Source: an uncultured Treponema sp. (GTDB lineage: Bacteria; Spirochaetota; Spirochaetia; Treponematales; Treponemataceae). From it: a stretch of 29,244 nt of DNA. The stretch covers positions 1 to 29,244 of the forward strand of contig CAKZZK010000126.1 in assembly GCA_937885235.1 (NCBI GenBank), given 5' to 3'. Each line of letters starts with the position of its first letter. Position 1 is the first letter of the stretch. Below the pieces are notes generated by a model. The model was not told the origin of the DNA. It saw only the letters and a list, made by a program, of their open reading frames with translations, and searched no databases. A program made the position numbers and the translations under genes. Below are positions 7,938 to 15,218 of the stretch, piece by piece.

Positions 7938-8615
7938 GTGTCGGAATTATACATGGTGGCAACGCCCATCGGGAATTTGGGGGATATAACGTTCCGCGCC
8001 TTGGAGACATTCAAGGCTGTCGATGTCGTTGCCGCAGAGGATACGCGGCATACGCTGGAACTGCTGACGCACTTTGACATTCGCAAGCCACTCATCAGCT
8101 GCCGCGCGCAGAACGAGGAGGCAGCCGCACAGAAGATAATCGCCCTCCTCGATGAAGGGCAGAAAGTCGCCTATGCGAGCGATGCGGGAACGCCCGGCAT
8201 AAGCGACCCGGGAGCGGTGCTTGCGGAACTGGCAAGGAAAGCGGGGCATACGGTGCTGCCGATTCCCGGACCGAGTGCCTTTGCCGCGCTTGTAAGCGTA
8301 GCGGGGGCGGGCGGCAAGACGCTCGTGTTTGAAGGCTTTCTTTCCCCCAAGCCGGGACGCAGAAAGCGGCGCCTGCAGGAGCTTATGGCACGGGAAGAGG
8401 CAGTCATCCTCTATGAAAGCCCGTTCAGAATAAGTAAACTTTTGGCGGATATTTCCGATATAGACGGTGGACGTCGTGTGGTTGTGGGACGGGAGCTGAC
8501 CAAGCTGCACGAGGAGATAACGGAGGGAACGGCGAGCGAAGTGCTGGCAGACTACGCTTCCAGAGAGAAAATTCTGGGAGAATTCGCAGTCTTTATTTCA
8601 GGAGCAAGGGCTTAA
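7938..8615 (+). CDS. rsmI: 16S rRNA 2'-O-methyltransferase RsmI
   Basis: RsmI methylates the 2'-OH of C1402 in 16S rRNA using S-adenosylmethionine. The 225-residue product starts SELYMVATPIGNLGDITFRA, the family's nearly invariant beginning. It continues with AEDTRHTLELL, YASDAGTPGISDPG, PIPGPSAFAALV and FEGFLSPKPGRRKRRL, all standard tetrapyrrole-methylase-fold motifs. I chose GTG 7938 because the next upstream in-frame GTG (7923) lies inside the promoter; the ATG at 7953 would cut into the first strand. There is no good Shine-Dalgarno site. It is followed by flgM, which has its own promoter. Confidence 0.95.
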   Translation: MSELYMVATPIGNLGDITFRALETFKAVDVVAAEDTRHTLELLTHFDIRKPLISCRAQNEEAAAQKIIALLDEGQKVAYASDAGTPGISDPGAVLAELARKAGHTVLPIPGPSAFAALVSVAGAGGKTLVFEGFLSPKPGRRKRRLQELMAREEAVILYESPFRISKLLADISDIDGGRRVVVGRELTKLHEEITEGTASEVLADYASREKILGEFAVFISGARA

Positions 8616-8621
8616 AAGTGC

Positions 8622-8648
8622 TAAACTTTTAAGTGTGTTTTCCGATAA
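8622..8648 (+). promoter_or_regulatory. Sigma-28 (FliA) promoter of flgM
   Basis: TAAACTTT (8622-8629), 11 nt, then TCCGATAA (8641-8648) match the FliA consensus TAAAGTTT-N11-GCCGATAA at 14 of 16 positions with exact spacing. The expected transcript start near 8655 is just ahead of the flgM ribosome binding site. The -35 half overlaps the right arm of a 9-bp inverted repeat, CTTAAAAGT (8611-8619) with ACTTTTAAG (8625-8633), which also contains the rsmI stop codon. Confidence 0.8.
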
Positions 8649-8667
8649 TAAGTATGAGAGGTTAGGT

Positions 8668-8955
8668 ATGATGATAGACAAAATTGCTTCGGTTAATCCG
8701 CTAAACAATCTGCAGGGTAACAGACGTGTATCTACGCCTTATCCCGTGTCCATGGGTGTCGATGAGATAAGCATTTCTGAAGAAGCGAAGGAGATGCTTG
8801 AAGCTCAGAAGCTGACTGCGATAGCGAGGGAAACCCCCGATGTTCGCATGGACCGCATAGAAGCTGTAAGGGAAAAGCTTAAGGATCCGAATTACTTCAG
8901 TGCGGCTACGCTTGCCGCCACTGCGGACAAGATTTTGAGCGCGTACGGTCTTTAA
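8668..8955 (+). CDS. flgM: Anti-sigma-28 factor FlgM
   Basis: FlgM binds and blocks the flagellar sigma factor FliA until the hook is complete. The 95-residue product has the expected size, with a loose polar N-terminus and a C-terminal FlgM domain. The domain shows VDEISISEEAKEML, then ETPDVRMDRIEAVREKL and a final TADKILSAYGL helix. The start ATG at 8668 follows AGAGG; ATG 8671 is also possible. An in-frame GTG at 8635 is rejected because it lies within the promoter. The gene's own sigma-28 promoter implies negative feedback: FliA makes its inhibitor. A strong terminator follows, so it is probably monocistronic. Confidence 0.92.
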   Translation: MMIDKIASVNPLNNLQGNRRVSTPYPVSMGVDEISISEEAKEMLEAQKLTAIARETPDVRMDRIEAVREKLKDPNYFSAATLAATADKILSAYGL

Positions 8956-8975
8956 GTTTTAGATTATGATACGGG

Positions 8976-9010
8976 AAAAGGACGGAAGCCTGCTATTCCG
9001 TCCTTTTTTT
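8976..9010 (+). terminator. Intrinsic terminator of flgM
   Basis: A perfect 12-bp stem, AAAAGGACGGAA (8976-8987) with TTCCGTCCTTTT (8996-9007), has an 8-nt loop and a T run reaching 9010. It is the best terminator in the window. Confidence 0.95.
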
Positions 9011-9029
9011 ATAAGCAAGGAAGAATAGT

Positions 9030-10178
9030 ATGGCTGATTTTATCTTTAGAATCCAACAGAATATTGTATTAGGGGCTTATACAACAAGCCGTCTTGGGGA
9101 ATTTGTAAGGCCGTGGGGCGATAAGTTCATGCTGATCATTGACCCCACGCTGCGGCAGGTTGGTTCAGGAGATAAAATCGTACAGCCGCTTACCGACAGA
9201 AAGCTGGACTTCTTTATGTTTGACAATATGGCGGAGCGTGCTGACACCAAGACGGTAGCCAATGCGCTTGCGCTGGCACGGCAGGCACACATTTCAGGCC
9301 TTATCGCCATAGGCGGCACCAAAGCGGTCACGCTCGGACGCGCGGTGGCATCGCTCTATAACGACAGCCGCGACATCTACACGGCGATTGAACAGAACAA
9401 TACGGCGGTGGAACCGCTTCCCCTCATCTGCGTTCCGTCAACCATCCGCGACTGTTTTATTTTTTCCGATTGCATTCCCCTCGTCGATTCCCGCTCTTCC
9501 ATGACCAAGCTCCTGAAAGGACAGAAGAATCTGTGCAAGACAGTGCTCTGCGACCCCAACCTCACGCTTTCGCTTTCCGACAACCAGAGCGCCTCTATGT
9601 TCTTGGAGACACTCGGCATCGCGCTGGAAGCCTATCTGAGCCCGAAGTCCAATTTTTTCAGCGATATGCTCGTTGAAAAATCCGTGGAACTGCTCGGCTA
9701 TGCGGTAAACGGCAGTCCCTCGCTTGATATGACTACCCCGCAGGAGGTCTTGCAGAGTCAGGGCGGCTGTATGGCATCTCTGGCGGCGGCGACTGCTTCC
9801 ATCGGCGCAGGCTCGCTGCTTGCGCTCTGCCTGAATTCACGCTTTTCCATTTCCCGCGCGCTCACCGCGTCCATCCTCCTTCCATATATCATAGATGATG
9901 CCTCAAAGTTCAGGCTGGACAGGCTTGCAAAGCTTGCGCACATCCTGCGCGTCACCGCTTCTGATGCCGATAACACAAAGGCTGCGACAGACCTTGCCGA
10001 CTACGTGCGGAAGAAGATTGCAAAGGCGAACCTGCCCGCCCGCCTGAAAGACCTGTCCTTGAGCATAGAGCAGCTTTCCCTCGCCGTTGAGGATGCGGGG
10101 CAGCTTGAGCTTGTGAACAGCCTGCCGCGGAGCATGACGAGCGATGACCTCTTTGACCTCGTAAAGCTCGCCTACTGA
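9030..10178 (+). CDS. Divergent iron-alcohol-dehydrogenase-fold protein lacking metal ligands
   Basis: The 382-residue protein has the length and layout of group III iron-dependent alcohol dehydrogenases. An N-terminal nucleotide-binding half holds LIAIGGTKAV (canonical GGGS...D motif degraded), followed by a helical half. In the helical half LETLGIALEAYLSPKSN aligns to the usual LDALAHAIEAY. The metal-binding Asp is thus Glu193 and the first His is Ile197. Further on, the segment that normally carries two more His is shortened and reads SRFSISRALTASILLPY without any His. So the fold is kept but the metal site is gone. It may be a pseudoenzyme or have a new role. The start ATG follows AAGGAAG. 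It is followed 10 nt later by the RNA methyltransferase gene. Confidence 0.75.
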   Translation: MADFIFRIQQNIVLGAYTTSRLGEFVRPWGDKFMLIIDPTLRQVGSGDKIVQPLTDRKLDFFMFDNMAERADTKTVANALALARQAHISGLIAIGGTKAVTLGRAVASLYNDSRDIYTAIEQNNTAVEPLPLICVPSTIRDCFIFSDCIPLVDSRSSMTKLLKGQKNLCKTVLCDPNLTLSLSDNQSASMFLETLGIALEAYLSPKSNFFSDMLVEKSVELLGYAVNGSPSLDMTTPQEVLQSQGGCMASLAAATASIGAGSLLALCLNSRFSISRALTASILLPYIIDDASKFRLDRLAKLAHILRVTASDADNTKAATDLADYVRKKIAKANLPARLKDLSLSIEQLSLAVEDAGQLELVNSLPRSMTSDDLFDLVKLAY

Positions 10179-10188
10179 CGGCTTTTTT

Positions 10189-11016
10189 ATGATTGCACCA
10201 GACAGGCTCTTCCAGCTTGAAGCGGGACAGAAGCGCCGCAAGCTGGCGCTGACCTTTGGAGAACTGGAGCGGGACATCGCCGGCATAGCGGAGACAGGAA
10301 CCGCGTACAGCTTTCCCCGGCTGAGCCGGAAGGCATATATTCGGACTGTGGCAGATATACTGCTGAAAGACCCCAAGCTTGCGCCTGAAGCTGCCGTGGA
10401 ATTGCGGCGGCTGCTTGCCGTAGAGAATTTTGACGAACGCAGGGTGTGCAACAGCGCCCGCAATGCCCTGCTTGCCATCATAGGTACTTTTCCTGCCGAA
10501 TGGGATTTGGTTATTGCCCCCCATGCAGCGGAAGCGCAGGATAATGCAAAAAGAGTTTATTTTCCCAATGTCTCTGTATACGCAGAGGATATACGCTCTC
10601 CCTTTAATCTTGGTTCCATCTTTCGCACCGCAGAGGCTATGGGCTGTGACAGGGTGTTTCTTTCGCCGCTCTGCACTGACCCGGAGCACAGCAAGGCGCA
10701 GCGCAGCGCTATGGGCTGTATACAGACGCTGGGCTACACGCGCTGCACGCTTGACGAGCTGCCGCGCGACAAGCCCGTCTTCGTTCTGGAAACGGGCGGC
10801 ACTGATATTGCGGATTTTGTCTTTCCCAAAGAGGGTACGGTCATCATCGGCTCAGAGGAGCTTGGCGTAAGCCCGGAAGCGCTTGCCCGCGCTGAATACG
10901 GGCGGGTCTCCATTCCTATGACGGGGCTGAAAGCATCGCTCAACGTGGGGGTCGCCTTTGGCATCCTTATGCAGGCGTGGGTCAGTGCCCTCCGCCGTTT
11001 TGGTAACGAGCGCTGA
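10189..11016 (+). CDS. TrmH/SpoU family RNA 2'-O-methyltransferase
   Basis: This 275-residue SPOUT-class enzyme would methylate a ribose 2'-OH in tRNA or rRNA; the target cannot be told. A helical N-terminal domain of about 125 residues precedes the SPOUT core. The core motifs are DIRSPFNLGSIFRTAEAMG (motif 1, Asn and Arg present), TVIIGSEELGVSPEAL (motif 2) and SIPMTGLKASLNVGVAFGI (motif 3, trefoil-knot signature). The ATG lies 10 nt after the previous gene's stop but without a clear Shine-Dalgarno site, so coupling is likely. Its last 35 bp overlap the 3' end of the opposing HDOD gene. Confidence 0.9.
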   Translation: MIAPDRLFQLEAGQKRRKLALTFGELERDIAGIAETGTAYSFPRLSRKAYIRTVADILLKDPKLAPEAAVELRRLLAVENFDERRVCNSARNALLAIIGTFPAEWDLVIAPHAAEAQDNAKRVYFPNVSVYAEDIRSPFNLGSIFRTAEAMGCDRVFLSPLCTDPEHSKAQRSAMGCIQTLGYTRCTLDELPRDKPVFVLETGGTDIADFVFPKEGTVIIGSEELGVSPEALARAEYGRVSIPMTGLKASLNVGVAFGILMQAWVSALRRFGNER

Positions 11017-12487
11017 GCTGTTCGCTCAGCTGCCGCACCTGTCCTTCCCCGCTGATATTGAAGAGGGCAAGCACCTTGGGATTGAACTGCGCGAACTCCA
11101 CCGAGCCGTCTTTGTAGTGTACCAGCTGGTCTGAAAAATTGATAAGCGCCGCAAGCCGCCATATCGATTCCGGAGCACGCTCCGGCTCATGGTGATAGCG
11201 GATGATGTCTGTAATAATAGAAGGAAAATTCCACTTTTCTGCAACCTTCGCGCCGATTTCGCCATGGTTTGCGCCTGCCACCATCTGCTCAAAGAAATCC
11301 TGGGACACCCCTTCCCGTACACAGAGCGCATTTATCTTTTCATAAATTGCAGGATGGGCGGACTCAAAGACAATCTTGCCCATATCGTGCAGGAGTCCGC
11401 ATACATAGCTGTCCTCGATGAATTCCTTGCCAGCCCCCGGCTTGAAGAAGACGCGGGCGAGGTTGTATGCATAGAACGCCACACAGGAAGAATGGCTCCA
11501 GAGGGCTTTCTTGCGCTCGGTGGAATCCACGCTGAGGGACTGCATGGAGCCAATGGAAAAGAGCAGGTTCCGAATGCCCCGTATGCCCGCAAATTTTACT
11601 GCATCGCCTATGGAGCTGCACGGCGTGGACAGGGAGAACGCCGCAGAGTTCACAAGCCTGAGCAGTTCCCCCGTCAGCGCAACCTCGTTGGAAATCTTTA
11701 TGGCGATGTCGCTCATCTTGCTGTTGGGATTGTTGATGAGGCGGTTGATGGCGTTGATGTTTTCTGGAAATTCGGGAAGCCCGTTGATGAGTTCCACCAG
11801 CTGTTTTGACAGCGTGGAAATCTGCCTTTGGGACTCCGCACTGTAGGGCATAGTAAGGCGGGTGATTGTCTCGCCGTTTTCGCAGAGCACGCGGTAGTTT
11901 TCCTCGCACAGCCCTATTTTGCGCAGGGTGAGCATAAGCATGGCAAGCCCAAAGCCCGCTCCCTCGGATTCATCGAGCAGGTTGACGAATCCTTCTTCCA
12001 CTGATGCAAACTGCATGGCGCGGGTTATCCTGTCGTGGATGCGCTTGTACTCAAAGACGGTCAGCTCCGCCTTGTTGCGCACTTCCAGCGTTACGGTGCC
12101 GTTTTTTGCCGTGAGGAAGATTTTGATATACATCTTCCGCGCTTTCTGTTCTGCGAGGTAGTGCTCCTGATTTTCAAGCATATCCTTTTTGAAGGTAGAC
12201 ATGCCTTCCTCGTAATCGGCACTCTTAAAGATGGAGAGGCGCTTGTGCTCGAAATAGATGCGCTTTGCGTTTGCTTTCTTCGCATTGTTCACCAGCTCCC
12301 TCAGACAGTAGGCAAAGAGCTCTGCCAGCTGCGTCTGCCCTATTTCTGTCAGAAAGACCTTGATGACCTCATCCATATAGCTTTCTGCCTGACGGGGAAA
12401 GGTGTATGTCATGAAAACCAAAGGGTTTCCTGACTGTATTGCTGAACGGATTTTAGAAACATCCACCGTCTTCTTTTCCTGTGCCAT
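10982..12487 (-). CDS. ATPase-like plus HDOD/HD domain fusion protein
   Basis: The 501-residue protein combines an N-terminal GHKL-type domain with a C-terminal HDOD domain. The first shows an N-box (ELVNNAKKANAKRI, 63-77 region) and a glycine box (GAGFGLAM, 176-183), but I see no clear DxGxG box. The HDOD part starts near 235 with GLPEFPENINAINRLI. It has SNEVALTGELLRLVNSAAFS (266-285), and HDMGK at 367-371 with further His residues (ANHGEIG and RYHHEP), so the HD metal site may be intact. HDOD proteins act in signalling and regulation, often with second messengers. No membrane segment is seen, so it is presumably cytoplasmic. It is divergent from the gene at 12571 and convergent with the TrmH gene. 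Confidence 0.85.
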   Translation of the reverse strand: MAQEKKTVDVSKIRSAIQSGNPLVFMTYTFPRQAESYMDEVIKVFLTEIGQTQLAELFAYCLRELVNNAKKANAKRIYFEHKRLSIFKSADYEEGMSTFKKDMLENQEHYLAEQKARKMYIKIFLTAKNGTVTLEVRNKAELTVFEYKRIHDRITRAMQFASVEEGFVNLLDESEGAGFGLAMLMLTLRKIGLCEENYRVLCENGETITRLTMPYSAESQRQISTLSKQLVELINGLPEFPENINAINRLINNPNSKMSDIAIKISNEVALTGELLRLVNSAAFSLSTPCSSIGDAVKFAGIRGIRNLLFSIGSMQSLSVDSTERKKALWSHSSCVAFYAYNLARVFFKPGAGKEFIEDSYVCGLLHDMGKIVFESAHPAIYEKINALCVREGVSQDFFEQMVAGANHGEIGAKVAEKWNFPSIITDIIRYHHEPERAPESIWRLAALINFSDQLVHYKDGSVEFAQFNPKVLALFNISGEGQVRQLSEQLSARYQNGGGH

Positions 12488-12493
12488 ACCTAC

Positions 12494-12522
12494 AGTATAT
12501 CAGCTGCCGGACTTTATTTAAA
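12494..12522 (-). promoter_or_regulatory. Promoter of HDOD gene
   Basis: On the minus strand TTTAAA (12522-12517) and TATACT (12499-12494) are 17 nt apart. The last -10 base is 7 nt from the ATG at 12487, so transcription would begin at or next to the start codon. Only a poor AGG lies between. Confidence 0.55.
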
Positions 12523-12557
12523 GCAAAAAACAGCTAGCAGAAGCGCTTTTTTTGCGT

Positions 12558-12563
12558 TAGAAT
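12558..12563 (+). promoter_or_regulatory. -10 box upstream of unknown membrane protein gene
   Basis: TAGAAT ends 8 nt before the ATG at 12571. A good -35 box is not seen. An imperfect hairpin, GCAAAAAACAGC (12523-12534) with GCTTTTTTTGC (12545-12555), fills the upstream region. Confidence is limited by the missing -35. Confidence 0.35.
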
Positions 12564-12570
12564 GGCGGGC

Positions 12571-13620
12571 ATGATGTTACCCCTGACACAAGAGACGATG
12601 GGCGAGCTTGTGATTGCGCTTCTGCTCATCATAAGCTGCGCGAGGATTTTCTTTATTCGGGATGCCCGCACCGACCCCGTAGCTACCCTGCCTGCATTGA
12701 GCCTTGTCTTGTCCTGCCTCTTTATCATCTCCTGGGGGCTGTCGCTGCAAGCCCTCGCTGTGCTTATCCTCTCTTTTTCTGTCTTCATCTGGAATTTCCG
12801 CGCGCTTTTGCGGCTGAACGACAACCTCATCGTTGACCATTACGGCATTCTTTTTATCCTGAGCTCTCTCATAAACCTCTTTCTGCTCGTTCCCCTCGTG
12901 GCTCTCATCGTGTTTTTCCGCCCTGTACAGGTGAACTTGCAGAAGTACGGCGTCGTCAGGACGCAGACCGCTTACTGCGGTAATCTTGCGGAGGGCTTTA
13001 CGCCACAGGGAAAGCCATTTGAAAAAAAAGCAGCCCTCGTAAGCAAATACGTTCCCAAAGACGAGGCAAAGACGGGGCAGACCATACTCTTTCTGCCTTC
13101 GGACTGCGCCACGGTGCGGCTCTACGAACCGCTTCTGGTCAAGCTTGCCCGCGACGGAAACACTGTCTACGCGGCGGATTTTTACGGCAAGGCTTTCGGT
13201 CAGGAGGGGAAGCTTGCCTACACAAAGCCCTTCCGCCGCGCCACGTTCTGCAATATGCGCCTCCGCTCCCCCGATGAATACAAGGCATGGGAAGATTCAC
13301 AGAAAGCGGACTGCTTCATAGATATGGCGGAAGTGCTGCTTGCCATTGTGACAGGGGAAGGCGTTTCTTCCGTCGTCCTTGCAGGCGATGCCATTCCGCC
13401 GCAAAGCTTTCTCGGCATACAGAAAGAAGGTCGTACCGTCCTTGCCACTGCGGATATTGCGGAGCTGAAAGACAATCCTGCCCCAGGCTGGGGACTTGTC
13501 GAACACACGGACCCGCTGCTTGCCGCGATGCTGAAGCTTTCCCGCGATGGCAGCCTGTATACGGCAAACCATCTCGCCGTGGAGCTTGAAACTGCCATCG
13601 CAAAATCTCTCACTCCATAG
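12571..13620 (+). CDS. Unknown membrane protein with C-terminal alpha/beta domain
   Basis: I do not recognise this 349-residue protein. Its first 120 residues hold about four hydrophobic segments (ELVIALLLIISCARIFF, LPALSLVLSCLFIIS, LAVLILSFSVFIW, ILFILSSLINLFLLVPLVALIVFF). A soluble portion follows, with strands such as TILFLPSDCATVRLYEPLL and NTVYAADFY that recall alpha/beta-hydrolase proteins. The usual GxSxG nucleophile elbow is not obvious; VVLAGDAIPP stands where it might be, with Asp instead of Ser. Start ATG 12571 is chosen over 12562 because the latter overlaps the -10 box; ATG 12574 is also possible. lspA follows 34 nt downstream. Confidence 0.6.
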   Translation: MMLPLTQETMGELVIALLLIISCARIFFIRDARTDPVATLPALSLVLSCLFIISWGLSLQALAVLILSFSVFIWNFRALLRLNDNLIVDHYGILFILSSLINLFLLVPLVALIVFFRPVQVNLQKYGVVRTQTAYCGNLAEGFTPQGKPFEKKAALVSKYVPKDEAKTGQTILFLPSDCATVRLYEPLLVKLARDGNTVYAADFYGKAFGQEGKLAYTKPFRRATFCNMRLRSPDEYKAWEDSQKADCFIDMAEVLLAIVTGEGVSSVVLAGDAIPPQSFLGIQKEGRTVLATADIAELKDNPAPGWGLVEHTDPLLAAMLKLSRDGSLYTANHLAVELETAIAKSLTP

Positions 13621-13646
13621 ACTTTTCATGCAAAGTTCGATATACT
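13618..13646 (+). promoter_or_regulatory. Promoter of lspA
   Basis: TAGACT (13618-13623) and TATACT (13641-13646) are 17 nt apart, starting at the stop codon of the preceding gene. The transcript would begin about 2 nt before the ATG at 13655. Confidence 0.5.
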
Positions 13647-13654
13647 GGGAGCCT

Positions 13655-14212
13655 ATGCAAGATACGCAAGAAAGACAGCCTCTTTCAGAAAAATTACTGC
13701 CCCTCGTCTTGACGGCGATAGTCATCATTGCCGACCAGATAAGCAAAGCGCTGGTTGTGCGCTACATTCCCCGCCTTAGCCCTTTTTCCGATGAGGGGGT
13801 AATTTCCGTAATCGGCGATTATGTCCGCCTCATCCATGTGCGCAACAAGGCGGTGGCTTTCAGTCTTGGTTCAGGACTTTCTGCGCCTGTGAGGCTGCGG
13901 CTCTTTGCCATCATGCCGCTCGTCATCATAATCTTTATGCTCATCTTTTACTTCCGCAGCAATGTCTTTACCCGATTGCAACGCTGGGCTGTCTGTGGCA
14001 TCATAGGAGGGGGGCTTGGTAATCTCATTGACCGTTTTTTCCGGCCAGAGGGCGTAGTGGACTTTGTTGACTGCTATTTTTTCAATATTTTCGGGATGGA
14101 ACGCTGGCCTACCTTCAACGTGGCGGATATGTCAGTCGTCATCTGTGCGCTGCTGTTTGCGCTGTCCTTCTTCCTGCAAGCGAAAGATTCTTCAAAAGGA
14201 GATAAACAATGA
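13655..14212 (+). CDS. lspA: Prolipoprotein signal peptidase LspA
   Basis: LspA is the inner-membrane aspartyl protease that removes signal peptides from lipid-modified prolipoproteins, such as the GH18 lipoprotein in this window. The 185-residue product has four hydrophobic segments. The family motifs are IIADQISKALV, GGLGNLIDRFF (first catalytic Asp) and FNVADMSVV (second catalytic Asp). The ATG at 13655 gives the normal family length; upstream in-frame ATGs overlap the promoter. GGGAG lies only 3 nt before the ATG, too close for good use. The stop overlaps the next gene's ATG as ATGA. Confidence 0.95.
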   Translation: MQDTQERQPLSEKLLPLVLTAIVIIADQISKALVVRYIPRLSPFSDEGVISVIGDYVRLIHVRNKAVAFSLGSGLSAPVRLRLFAIMPLVIIIFMLIFYFRSNVFTRLQRWAVCGIIGGGLGNLIDRFFRPEGVVDFVDCYFFNIFGMERWPTFNVADMSVVICALLFALSFFLQAKDSSKGDKQ

Positions 14213-14586
14213 CAAAAAAAGCTTTCACAATCCTCTTTGTGCTTGCCGCTACGGTTGTCAACATCGTGATGACGCTGCTGGTCATCGTCTTGCTCGCTGT
14301 TGTCAGCACCTTGTTGCTGCGAGTCATTCTGCGCATAGATAATCCGACCGTCCTCCTGTTTGCCTGGATGCTCAGCTTCCTCGGCGGGCTTATCCTTGAC
14401 ATGGTGCTGTATTCCCGTCTCTGCGACTGGGTAATAGCGAAGTTCAAACTTGCCACCAAGCTCGACCCCCGCCTGCTGCGCCGCGGCTCTCCCGCCCGCA
14501 TTTCGGCACAGCAGGCGGAAAAGAAGGAGCGGCCCAAGACGGTGATGCCTAAATCTGTCCTGCCGGATGAGGAAAGGGAAGAATGA
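14209..14586 (+). CDS. Small membrane protein downstream of lspA
   Basis: The 125-residue protein has two N-terminal membrane helices (AFTILFVLAATVVNIVMTLL with IVLLAVVSTLLL, and LFAWMLSFLGGLILDMVLY). A charged cytoplasmic-looking tail of about 45 residues follows, rich in Lys, Arg and Glu. I do not recognise the family with confidence. The ATG overlaps the lspA stop and has a strong AAAGGAG 9 nt before it, so the two are translated together. This hints at a role linked to lipoprotein maturation, which is inference only. Confidence 0.75.
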   Translation: MTKKAFTILFVLAATVVNIVMTLLVIVLLAVVSTLLLRVILRIDNPTVLLFAWMLSFLGGLILDMVLYSRLCDWVIAKFKLATKLDPRLLRRGSPARISAQQAEKKERPKTVMPKSVLPDEEREE

Positions 14587-14600
14587 GAGGATTCGTTGTT

Positions 14601-14645
14601 GACCAAAGAAGAAGCCGTGCGTACTATGCATTCGGCTTCTTGGTC
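14601..14645. repeat. Inverted repeat at lspA operon end
   Basis: GACCAAAGAAGAAGCCG (14601-14617) pairs with CGGCTTCTTGGTC (14633-14645) apart from a 4-nt AGAA bulge. It lies after the lspA operon and spans the stop of the truncated SUMF1 remnant. It lacks a T run, so it is at best a weak terminator. Confidence 0.5.
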
Positions 14646-15129
14646 TTGACCTCGTGTGCTTGGCATTTATAGCCATCTCTCTTCCCAAAGTACGATGTGA
14701 AAGTTTTAGGAACCTTGCTGTTTTCCTGATACCACGCATAGTCCCCCAGCTTTGTTTCCGACCTTGTGCCGCTCCACGTAAGCGCGTTCGTAGTGTTGTC
14801 CCCTGTACGGGCAGCGTATTCCCACTCGGCTTCCGTAGGCAGCCGGTAGCCATTGGCATTCCAGTCACAGCTGGCGGCATCCCATGCCTTGTTCTTTTCC
14901 GTTGGAACATCCTTGTATGAAATCCTGTCCCAGTCATAGATCCCCTTAATCGTATAGCAGGGGGCAGCCCTTCCTTAAGGCTCCGCTTGTTGCAGTAGGC
15001 AATGGCATGGTACCAGTTCACGGCATACACAGGATAGTTGTCCCCGTTGTGGACCAGATACGCTGCATGGGGTGGTGGAAAACGCAAGCAGTTTTTGCGG
15101 GGCACTTTTACGTCGATGAGGGCGGACAT
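14624..15129 (-). pseudogene. Truncated, frameshifted SUMF1/formylglycine-enzyme-like gene
   Basis: Minus-strand reading gives HNGDNYPVYAVNWYHAIAYC and NKRSLKEGLPP. After a one-base shift at a C5 run (GGGGG at 14960-14964 on the plus strand) it gives CYTIKGIYDWD. It continues with NANGYRLPTEAEWEYAARTG and ends HEVKTKKPNA before a TAG at 14626-14624. These are hallmarks of the SUMF1 (FGE-sulfatase) domain. One extra C would repair the frame. The first 20 or so codons are unlike SUMF1, and the C-terminal GLYDMSGNVWEW-type region is missing, so both ends are truncated. A frame that ignores the shift runs on antisense into lspA and is not a gene. Confidence 0.85.
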
Positions 15130-15171
15130 AAGGTAGACCTGTTCCTCGTATTATATTGTGGAAAAGCAGGC

Positions 15172-15206
15172 CCTCAAAAAAATCACCATACGTGAGTTTT
15201 TTGAGG
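15172..15206. terminator. Long hairpin downstream of tex
   Basis: CCTCAAAAAA (15172-15181) pairs with TTTTTTGAGG (15197-15206), and inner TCAC pairs with GTGA around a CATAC loop, with one A-G mismatch. It begins 13 nt past the tex stop on the minus strand. The T run lies inside the stem, so it is not a textbook terminator but could act as one or mark an old insertion boundary. Confidence 0.45.
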
Positions 15207-15218
15207 TGCCCTTGTACA

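Noticed and set aside
8635..8667. GTG 8635 as flgM start
   Set aside because: It lies inside the sigma-28 promoter, upstream of the expected transcript start; ATG 8668 has a ribosome binding site.
14074..15129. A single 351-codon minus-strand gene
   Set aside because: Only its first part is SUMF1-like; after the C5 run the homology continues in another frame, and the rest runs antisense to the lspA operon.
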